NCBI GenBank assembly: GCA_009869945.1
Contig: WIXG01000545.1
Coordinates: 1 to 40,059 of the forward strand
Source: Mesaphorura yosii
Taxonomy: Eukaryota; Arthropoda; Collembola; Poduromorpha; Tullbergiidae
DNA: 40,059 nucleotides
Direction: 5' to 3'
Position 1 is the stretch's first letter; each line of letters starts with the position of its first letter. Shown here piece by piece: positions 11,106 to 24,120 of this stretch. A model generated the notes under the pieces. The model ran no database searches, was not told the DNA's origin, and saw only the letters and a list, made by a program, of their open reading frames with translations. A program made the position numbers and the translations under genes.

Positions 11106-11711
11106 TCAAGGTGAGGGTGTTGCGGTGCTCGTCTCCATCTCCAAGCCTTTGCTTAATCTAACAGAGTCTGATGAGTTGCGGAGGTGGTAGGAATCCGATC
11201 TCTGGTCCATGTAGTAGGGATAACAAATCACTTTGCAACACCAGAGGGCGAATCCTACGCCTAGTATTGAGAGGACGATGAAAATGATGGTGGAGGCTGA
11301 GAGGCCGAGAGGACGTCCTGCGGGGGAGAAAAAAGTGGACAGCATAAATTAGAGACTGGCCCAGATGGGTTGCCTGGGGCTGCCCAGAGAAATTCCAGAA
11401 GATTGGAGCAACTGTAGCATAGATGCTAAAATTAACTCACTCCTAGAGTAGACGCTCTCCTGCGCTGAGGTGGGCACGGTGTACGTGTCTACCAATACAT
11501 TTCTCCTCACTTCCGGTTCGTACTGCTCCCTGTACGGAGAGTAGCGGTCAAGTGGGGTCGCTCCACAAAATTCGGTTGAGACTGCAGGCGAAATTCCATT
11601 TAATCAAAGGGTATATAAAGACAGGGGATTAATCGGGGATTAAAACTCACGGATGACCACCACCGCCGTCACCAATGCCACCAGTGGGAGATGCCGTCGT
11701 GCTGCTGCCAT
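11106..11711 (-). CDS. Small type I single-pass membrane protein, unknown family
   Basis: Three exons in phase: 11651-11711, 11441-11581, 11106-11317; 137 residues. Residues 1-20 (MAAARRHLPLVALVTAVVVI) form a signal peptide. A ~48-residue extracellular part with one cysteine (TEFCGATPLDRYSP) and several Tyr follows. A transmembrane helix spans about 73-95, bordered by a cysteine cluster (WCCKVICYPYY). The ~40-residue cytosolic tail is Ser/Arg/Thr-rich. The layout recalls small single-span adaptors such as Shisa-like proteins, but no motif proves it. It is divergent from the secreted protein gene at 12291, with 579 bases between the start codons, so they may share promoter elements. I do not recognise an ortholog. 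Confidence 0.72.
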
Positions 11712-12290
11712 TTCCACCGTGTCCAGTACTATCGTCAGAGGGTCATGACCTGCTCTGGTCAGAGGCTCGAGTGTTTGACCTTACTGGAAGTGAACTCGTG
11801 AATTTCTTTTACTGCGACTGTGTTTTCAAAGCAACCCTCCCAGACAGCAGCAGCAACCCTTCTCTCTCTCGCGTACGCGTACGCACCCTTCCCTCCCTCA
11901 CGTACGCATTCCACCGAGCATCATCGTCAGAAGAGGAACCAGCCAGCCTTCCGTCCATAGAAACGAGAAACGGACCACCGAATGCCCACTTTCCCCTGCA
12001 CGACGGTCGATTACCCATATGCAAATCCAATGAATTTGAATACTGCAATTTGCACTAATTTCACTCTCACCGCTCGTAAACAGTCTGAGTGTGCACTTGA
12101 CACTGCTCGCCGTCATCACGAATCGAGGTCGAATGCAAATGTCACCCTAAATTCCTTTACAAGTGCAAACACCGCGAGAGTTGATCGCGGTCAGCGTGCG
12201 CACGTAAAACTCGATCTCTAAATGTTGGCCGATCAGTCCCACTTTGCATTCTGTTGACTGTGCGGGTCTGTTTGCCAGTGGTGGAGAACG
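11712..12290. promoter_or_regulatory. Divergent intergenic region between two small genes
   Basis: 579 bases between the start codons of the membrane protein gene (-) and the QxW protein gene (+). It contains the 14-base palindrome GCGTACGCGTACGC at 11871-11884 and an octamer-like ATGCAAAT near 12018. No clear TATA box. A bidirectional promoter is inferred from layout only. Confidence 0.35.
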
Positions 12291-13172
12291 ATGCGAATCT
12301 CAGCGGCGGTCGTTCAGTGCGTGGGGATTGTGATCCTTCTCCAGGTGCTTGGGAGGGTGGAGTCACAGGTTTTTAGGAAAGTGCAGAGGGTGCAGAGGAG
12401 GAACGCGACTTCGGTAGCGAAGGATACAACAGTCACTTTGAGGGATGGCCACCCCATACGACTACTGAGCGCCCCCACGAGGGGTGGGGAGGAGAGGGTG
12501 AGTTTTCTCAACGGCGGCGCCACAGCCTGGTCATAAAAATCTCCCCTTCTTTGCAGTACGCGACGACTAGCACGACTGGGGACCACTCTCAGGTCATCCC
12601 ATCCGAGTGGAGTGATTCAGACAGTCAACAGTGGGTGCCTCTACAGGTTGGGGGGTCCAAGAGGTACGTGTTGATACAAAAGTCAGAGCGGAATTTCACC
12701 AAACTAGAGGAATTGGACACCGTGGCGAAAGCCCTATCACTCGACTCCGTGACGGGGAACGTGACGGTGGAGGTGAGCCGATATGCTGCAAGATGCTTTG
12801 TCCGGGACTCCAGATTTCTAACGTTCCCTCCTTATATTTTCTAGCCCTACACAAGTGGCTCCACCTCGCAGCAGTGGACTTTGTTGAAGCACGAGGCGGG
12901 TACGGACGCAGTCATCTTTTTATTACGCAACTACGGAAACGAGCAGTGCCTCAAGAACTACGATCATAAAGATCTTGGCCTGATAAAGAGGATAGCCAGT
13001 TTCATCAAGCGCCTGAGGGAGCCCTACAAACCTAAACCGTGAGTCACACCCTCCTCACCCACCCATGCGAAGTAATCATGCTTTTTGTATTCGCAGCCCC
13101 CCACATCCCCTCTCAACCCTTGACTGTATTGGATCGGATGCGAGTCAGCGGTGGGTAGCGGTGGAGGTCTGA
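12291..13172 (+). CDS. Secreted protein with three QxW motifs (ricin-type beta-trefoil-like)
   Basis: Four exons with matching phases: 12291-12497, 12557-12772, 12845-13038, 13097-13172; 230 residues. Residues 1-25 are a signal peptide (hydrophobic VVQCVGIVILLQVLG). A short basic segment (VFRKVQRVQRR) follows. Three QxW motifs lie at 93-95 (QQW), 150-152 (QQW) and 223-225 (QRW), each after Ser/Asp-rich turns, and QCLKNY and LDCIGS supply the usual core cysteines. Three QxW motifs are the hallmark of ricin B-type beta-trefoil carbohydrate-binding folds, though the spacing (57 and 73) is wider than usual, so this is either a divergent trefoil or a related secreted fold. No catalytic domain accompanies it. 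It converges on the next gene with only 76 bases between stop codons. Confidence 0.7.
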
Positions 13173-13231
13173 GGTGCAAGCTTCTTACGGAAATCACCAA
13201 TTCTTGTGGAGTAGTATTTAGACCGTAGTAA

Positions 13232-13237
13232 TTTATT
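13232..13237 (-). terminator. Candidate polyadenylation signal, Lys/Pro-rich gene
   Basis: AATAAA on the minus strand only about 12 bases past the stop at 13249-13251. It lies within the 76-base gap between two convergent genes, so the 3' ends probably overlap. Confidence 0.45.
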
Positions 13238-13248
13238 GTTGTACGGAA

Positions 13249-14345
13249 TTAAAAAGTTTCAATCCTCGCCCACTCGGGGACGGCGGCGTCCTCCGCCGTC
13301 GTCTTGGCGGGGGCGGCCTTTCTCTTTGTCGACTTCTGTATGGCGGTTATGAGTTGATCCTCTTCTGAGGGGACCGCAGCGTCGTGATCCAGCTTTATCT
13401 GCTTTTGTGCAAGGACTTGCTGTAAGACGGGCTCTTCTGGGGCGGCGGCGTCCGTCTGCTCTGATTTGACTGCAGGGGCCGAGGGGTGCTCTTCTCCCGC
13501 AACGGCGGCTGCTGGCGCGTGTGCGATGGAGGGTTCGATTTCCTCCGTGGCTGCGGGTGGGGCGACTGTTGTCACCTGCTCCACATCTGAGGTGGTGGTG
13601 ACCTCTATAAAGACGACCTCCTCCAGGTCTAGTAAGAGGGGGAGGGTCGTTGTGGCTTCATCCTCTTGCGAAAATTCAGTAGTCGTCTCTACCTCTAATA
13701 GAGGCCTGGCAGGTTTCGAAGGTCTCCCTCCTGGAGGGCGCTGTGGGCGGCCTGCGAATGGAGTAGATTCAGTGTACTGACCAAGTTGAGAGAAATCTAA
13801 GCAGACTCACCCGCTGGCTTGGAGGGCTTCTGGGGTTTAGAAGGTTTCTGCGGCTTGTTCCCTGGCTTCTGTGGTTTATTACCAGGTTTAGATGGTTTCT
13901 GGTTGTGCGGCTTCTGAGGTTTGTTCCCAGGTTTCTGGGGCTTACTCCCTGGTTTCCCCGGTTTCTGTCCGGAGGGCTTTTGTGGTTTGTTGGAGGGCTT
14001 TGACGGTTTATTCGATGGTTTCTGAGGCTTGCTAGGTCTCTGCGGCTTGTTCCCAGGCTTCTGTGGTTTAGGTTTAGATGGTTTCTGAGGTTTGGCCTTC
14101 TCCTCTTCGTTATCAAGTACAGGGGGAGGTCTGGCGGTGGTTGTGTTCCGGGAAACGATCTCAAAGTCCCCCGCCTCCTGCCCTTTCAGTACAGGCTGCC
14201 TCTGACTCACTACAATAATAGTCTCCTCGTCCCCATCAGTCAAGTCTTCTCTCTGCTTGATGGACAGGGAATGCGAACAGGAGCAGAAAAGTAAAACTAT
14301 GGCGACTCCAGCAGCCACCACTCTTACAAACCGATCGCACTTCAT
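13249..14345 (-). CDS. Secreted Lys/Pro-rich repeat protein
   Basis: Two exons, 13811-14345 and 13249-13751, joined in phase across a 59-base intron; 345 residues. Residues 1-27 form a signal peptide (hydrophobic VVAAGVAIVLLFCSC). Residues ~85-180 are a low-complexity tract of short units such as NKPQKP, SKPQKP and GSKPQKPG, strongly basic and without order-promoting residues. The second exon adds more Arg/Pro and then a long acidic Ala/Glu/Thr-rich tail (EEVVFIEVTTT, PPAATEEIEPS). The basic and acidic halves suggest an extended, possibly self-associating extracellular protein, for example cuticle- or matrix-associated, or an adhesive; that is inference. No enzyme or binding domain seen. Repeat number is likely to vary between alleles. 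Confidence 0.72.
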
Positions 14346-15197
14346 CCTGACAGCGTGTATTCATGGACCGCTTGCGAAGCACTACTGCCACTGTCGCGGA
14401 ACTGAAGGCACGACCTTTCGACTGAGCCAAAGTGAACCATGAGTGAAACGAGTTTTTTTTCGATCGTTGTGACATAATTCTTTCGAGAGCGATGACATTC
14501 CTTCGTTTGATGACAGTGGTCACCCGGTTTGAATGAACGGGATCTTGTTTGCAGAAAAGAACCTGCTTCGAGTGATTCTCAATTTCTCATTGTTCTGGTG
14601 GTTCTTTTATTGTTTGAGGCGCGTAATTCTCTATTTTCGCATTGGTATGGTAACTCATCTCTTTTATTATGTTTTCAACGCGATCAGTACTCCTTTACCA
14701 TATGTATACTAGATAAGTATAGTAGAGACGTACATACTATGGATATTAACCTCTCTCGAAAAAATATACACGTACGCTTTCTAGAGGATGCAACAGTCCT
14801 TATGTTCCTTAACTCTAAAAAATCCTATAAGTCTAATGTTTAAACACCACCTCCAGCAGTCACGAGCTACGCAAAATTGGAGTACGAATCGAATACTCAC
14901 TCTGGCCTAGCCTTCATGAGAATCACATAACAATTCGGATTCAACATATTTCCTTAAGGACCTAATTACGAGAATACTCTAAACCTATCCTTAACTCTTG
15001 TAGTACACAAGTCCCGTTTTGAGCTCCTAGAGGCCTCGTCTAAAAGAGCCTAAATCGACTCTTCCTAAATATCTCCTTAGCAACTAGGAAAATACAATTA
15101 ATACTCTCTTTTTCCTCATGATACATATAATGGAATTTCGTCCTCTGCCGGCGGAAAAAAATTTCGTCAAATTCATCGCGCCGCAAAATAAATCACC
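14346..15197. other. Intergenic, 3' side of IDH and 5' side of the Lys/Pro-rich gene
   Basis: AT-rich with no supported gene. The 104-codon plus frame at 14529-14843 shows no features. Probably holds the IDH 3' UTR. Confidence 0.45.
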
Positions 15198-17035
15198 TCA
15201 CTTCCTCTCAAACTCCTCCTTCACAGCCTCTAAAAAGTCCATCGTATTCAAGTACATCCCCTCTTTAACGTTCTTCAAGCCACCATGGATACATCCAGCT
15301 AAATCTTTAGTTATCCTCCCTGAATCGACGCAGTTAACACAAGCTAATTCTAACTTCTCAGCAAATTGCTTTAGGTCTTTGTTGTCGTCGAGTTGGGCGC
15401 GGTGGAGTAATCCACGTGTCCAAGCGAATATAGAAGCTATTGGGTTCGTGGAGGTTGGAAGGCCTTTCTGGTGCATCCTGCAACAAACGAATTATCATTT
15501 CCATGACGGCGTTGTCACGTAATAGAAATAAACCTTACCTGTAATGCCTCGTCACCGTCCCATGAGCAGCTTCAGCTTCTATTGTTTTGCCGTCCGGGCA
15601 GACGAGGACCTGCGCCATCAAGCACAAATTAAACACGTTCTGGTAACTTGAAAACACGCGTGGAAAAAGCAGCCATAGCAACCAGTATAAAAAAAAGTAT
15701 CTCACCGACGTCATCAACCCCAAACTCCCGTACCCCTGCGCCACAATATCAGACTGTACGTCCCCATCGTAGTTTTTACAGCTCCAAATGAAGCCTCCGT
15801 TAGATTTCAGAGCTTGTGCGACCATGTCATCTATCAAGCGGTGCTCGTACCAGATATTAGCTTCCTCAAACTTGGATTTATAGTCTTTAATATAAACTTC
15901 TTCGAATATGTCTTTAAATCTGCCGTCGTAGCGTTTTAATATGGTGTTCTTAGTCGACATGTAGAGTGGCCATTTCTTGAGGAGGGCCATCTGTGCGGGG
16001 ATTTTGGAAAACATTAAATATATTAATAGGAGTCGAAAGTGGGGGGATTTACAAAAGAAAGGAATCGGGAAATCTCCCTGGAAACGGTATTCGACAAGTG
16101 ACCCACCTGAAAACTCGAGTGAGCAAACGCCCTTATACTCTCATCCGTGTTGTACATTCCCATGACAACTCCACCCCCCTTTTTAAAAGTGTAGATCTCA
16201 TGGCGGTGGGGCTCCTGCCCTGAGGTTGGGGTGTAGACTATTTCTACTTTTCCAGGGTGCTCAATTACTACATCTAAAGCTTTATACTGGTCACCGTGTG
16301 CGTGGCGTCCTACGATAAGATTTGTGAGAAAATTAAAAGTCTTGTTACCATGTGAAGAATGATGGAGTAGCTGCTGTACTCACCTATAATAATAGACTTT
16401 GTCCACCCCGGTACTAACTTTGGGATCGTTTTGCATAGAATAGGCTCCCTGAAGACAGTCCCTCCTAGGATATTCCTTATAGTCCCATTAGGGGAGGGCC
16501 ACATCTTTTTCAGGTGGAACTCTATGAATTAGAAAAAAGATGAATTCTAGATTATCTCCCAATTTTAACAAAAACCCCACAAAAGAAATCTCACCTTCCA
16601 CCCTCTCCTCATCCGGAGTGATTGTAGCACATTTAATACCCACATTATGCTTTAAGATAGCATAGGCTGCATCATAAGTGACTTGATCGTCAGTTTGATC
16701 TCTGTATGGCAACCCAAGGTCGTAATAAATAGACTCCAGTTTCAAGTATGGGAATATGAGTTTATCCTTAATCTTCTCCCATATGATCCGAGTCATCTCG
16801 TCCCCATCTAGTTCAACTACAGGGCGGGCGACGGGGATGCGGCTTGTTGTTGACGAGACTGAGAAAAGAGAGAGTTAGACATGGAGAATGGAGAATATTG
16901 ACAATGTTTCTATGGTTTCGACTTACACGCCCTTGACCTCGGTAGCAGATTAAGCGGCTGCCTCCTCGAAACATTGCTCAGCAGGAGCCGGGCAGTTAGC
17001 AAGCGGAGATGAGCGGTGGTTGTCATGGTTGTCAT
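15198..17035 (-). CDS. IDH2: NADP-dependent isocitrate dehydrogenase, mitochondrial
   Basis: Seven exons in phase: 16927-17035, 16595-16858, 16384-16521, 16107-16309, 15706-15990, 15539-15609, 15198-15477; 449 residues (human IDH2 452). Residues 1-~40 are rich in Arg, Leu, Thr and Ser with no acidic residue, a mitochondrial presequence. Family blocks: [45 protein letters not shown] (134-150), [76 protein letters not shown]. It normally converts isocitrate plus NADP+ to 2-oxoglutarate plus NADPH in the matrix. Odd: residue 159 is Lys (IPKLVPGW) where the family has the isocitrate-binding Arg (human IDH1 R132, IDH2 R172); residue 133 is Pro in MWPSPNGT (usual MWKSPNGT). Other substrate arginines (140, 149) are kept. 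Start chosen at the first ATG; a second is three codons on. Confidence 0.95.
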
Positions 17036-19192
17036 GGGAGTTTTATAGAGAACTTCGACTTGCACTTTTTGCGTCGTCAATGAAATTACGTCAAAATTGT
17101 TGGGGGAAGGAGCGCGCGCAGCCGGTTCAGCTTCTTCTTTATGCGGTGATGACAGCGAGTGAGGATTTGAAAATTTGAAAAGAGACTGTCAAGAGCACGC
17201 ACTGTTCGGGGAGAGACACGTTGCTCTCGTTTGCTGTTTGGTCGCGGTTGGTGAGACGAGACTCGAGATAGAGTGTGAGACTAGACCACAGCAGCAGTCG
17301 ATGGATGATAAAGACAGCTCAAGTCTACCCCTTCGTGGATCGAGTGGAATCGTAAATCGAGTTTTTTTGCGTGCGTCTCTGCTGCTCGCGAAATTCCTCA
17401 GCTATGCGCGTACGCGTCGTTGTGAAATCAATTCTGTCTGTCTGTGTGTCAAGTGTCTTCCCGAGCAACAGACTTTGTTTTCGAGTGCTGGTTGCGTAAC
17501 TGAAGCTGGAATTTGATAACGCGATAGCACTCAGCTTGTATTGCAGGTGCGAGGAGTGATGGTGAGTGGATGAGGCTTATGTGTGGGCACGTACGCTAGC
17601 AGCCGGAGGGTGACCTTGCCACGATGACTGAAATGGGTGGCCTTGAGTTCGCATCGACCCGGTCGCTATTATTGGAGAGAGTGGAGCGAAATCCCGGAGA
17701 AGTAGCTGAGATTCTTCTCGGCCGCTGCTTCCCTTTTTTCTCATTTCCATTGAGAAATTTCTGGCATTCATCCGACCTCATTGCATGACCCCACTCGCTG
17801 GTCACTGCGCCTTCTCGACCCAATCATTTACTAATAGAAAAAAAGTGGTGATAAGAGTCAGAAATAACGAGAGCAATAGTCCACACTAGTAAAGCTAGCG
17901 GCGGGCTAAAGCCCGCCGGCCTGATATCTCGGGCAGAAGCCCGCGTTGACAATCGAAGCCTGTCTGTGTCAAGCTTCCTTTCTTTGTCCGATATATTATT
18001 TAATCGCCTTTTAATATTGAGTAACATCATTTACACGGAAGTTATCAACTTTGTGACCCGGCCGCCTCGCTTTTCAAAAGAGATTGCCGCATTATGACCC
18101 TTCAAGCCATTTCATGTTTCTTCATATTTTTCACGTTTACGATCCCATCATTTGCAGTAATAGCTGTCTATTTGAATTATCCAAGAAGAATGACGTGGAG
18201 GCAAGCCACTGTACATGTCCCGGCATTAATCCCTTTGGAATAAGGATTCTAGTCCGAGATCTAATAATTAACGCTAACCTTGTGACCAGCTTGAATGCAT
18301 GTTCAAGTTCCAAATCTTCCCTACACAAAAACCGTATTTAACCGCTTGACGCCACTACAGAAGAAATACTTTTGATTAAATCATTAACGGATTTGGATAC
18401 AAGATAATTGCATATTACTGCCTTTAGAATGAGGATAACGGTTCGCGAGCAGGAGCAGTGGGATTTTGGATGGCTGGATACGAGAGAGAGGAACGGAGAG
18501 TGATAATGTCATAGCAACGTGTTCTGCGCTGTGCTCGGGTAGTGTGAGGATTGTTGTTTGGTGCGGGCAGAAGAGCAGTGCGAGTCCGGGCGCCGCTTTC
18601 GTAAACTCTGAATATTATTTTTGCGTGCGTGCAGTTTTCTGGCTCCCGGCCACGGACCACGTTTTCTTCTGCACATCGCACAGCTGTCAAAAATCCTCTC
18701 GGAGATTTGTGTAAACACCTCCACGAGCACTTTATTAAAAAGTTTTGCGAGGGAGTGACGTTCACCGAGAGTGTTCGAGGTTTCGCACTGAGTCGCGACC
18801 GACGAGAAATCGGAGGAGAGTAAGTTTTTTATTTATAACTCTAATATTATGAATCTTTGATTAATTTCGGATCCGACATCGTGGCCGTGAATGTGTGACG
18901 GTGGTGGAGAGAAATATTTATTTGAGTGGGTTCGGAGCGAATAGGCCAGACCAGAGCTTACGTTTATCGTCTTTTGCTCATGCCAATCATACTTCTTCAT
19001 GCACCGTTTTGCGTACAGAGGATTGACGCACGAGGAGCGGCGGACGACGGAGGTCTGGCTTGGGTGCACGTGGACGTGGCCAGAAGAACGAAGAGGAAGG
19101 AGCGGCTCCATCTCCCGAGTCCTTTCGGGTCCATCGCTGTTGGATGGTCTGATCAGCTGCTCAGCTCCGAAACCTCTTAACTAAAGTCGGGA
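17036..19192. promoter_or_regulatory. Shared upstream region of IDH2 and NNT
   Basis: 2157 bases between divergent start codons. No coding exon is supported. A good donor (GAGA then GTAAGT) at 18820 could end an NNT 5' UTR exon. Twin GC hairpins sit at 17899-17943. Promoter function is inferred from position; no TATA or initiator could be assigned with confidence. Confidence 0.4.
17899..17943 (+). repeat. Two adjacent GC-rich hairpins
   Basis: First hairpin: CGGCGGGCT at 17899-17907 pairs with AGCCCGCCG at 17910-17918. Second: CGGGC at 17930-17934 pairs with GCCCG at 17939-17943 over an AGAA loop. Both share the AAGCCCGC / AGCCCGC core. They sit in AT-rich sequence between two divergent genes. 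Could be the end of a mobile element (Helitron ends carry a 3' hairpin) or a short repeat unit; undecided. Confidence 0.6.
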
Positions 19193-23682
<4,490 letters not shown>

Positions 23683-23871
23683 ATAAGATGTAGTTTTAGG
23701 TTCAGCGAATTCCGGCTTAAACCTTCTTTTGATTATTCACTTTGATTTAATATTGAGACTTGATTTATGTAGAGTTACTCTTTCTTTATCGAGTTCCCAA
23801 CCTTCTCCTTTAATTTGTATTATTTTAGAGTTTACTCTCTGGATTGGTTGCCATGCCTTTTTCCCCTGCTC

Positions 23872-24061
23872 TCTCTTCTCTGCATTTCGTCCAGAGGCGA
23901 GTGTTCAATTATTATGAAAGAGAGCGTGGCTCCAAAATAGCATTTAGCCAAGTTTCCATAGCAGTAAGGTTTAGGTTAATTAGTATAGTGACTCTGAAGA
24001 GCTGTGCTATATTTTTGTGCCGGTTGTTGAATAAAATACGAGATCAGAGAGGTAAAAGTGC
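23872..24061 (+). repeat. Direct repeat flanking the receptor gene, copy A
   Basis: 190 bases in the NNT 3' flank that recur at 26315-26432 in the same orientation. Shared blocks include TCTCTTCTCTGCATTTC, AATTAGTATAGTGACTCT and GGTTGTTGAATAAAATAC. Copy A has 72 bases absent from copy B; the break falls at a short GTT microhomology. It contains AATAAA, so it may include the NNT 3' UTR end. Confidence 0.88.
24030..24035 (+). terminator. Candidate NNT polyadenylation signal
   Basis: AATAAA about 350 bases after the NNT stop, inside repeat copy A; it is also present in copy B. Confidence 0.4.
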
Positions 24062-24120
24062 TGATTGTCACAGGAAACAGTGCTTGGGGAACGAGCTTGG
24101 TTTCAGTTGCACTGCCGCCC

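Larger units (their letters stand above)
23683..24120. other. Convergent gap between NNT and the ionotropic receptor
   Basis: Holds the NNT 3' flank, with repeat copy A (23872-24061) and an AATAAA at 24030. No gene supported. Confidence 0.5.

Noticed and set aside
3939..11884. Identical 14-base palindrome GCGTACGCGTACGC at 3939-3952 and 11871-11884
   Set aside because: The first lies in codons for Ala-Tyr-Ala-Tyr-Ala and is explained by coding; two copies are not enough to claim a repeat family.
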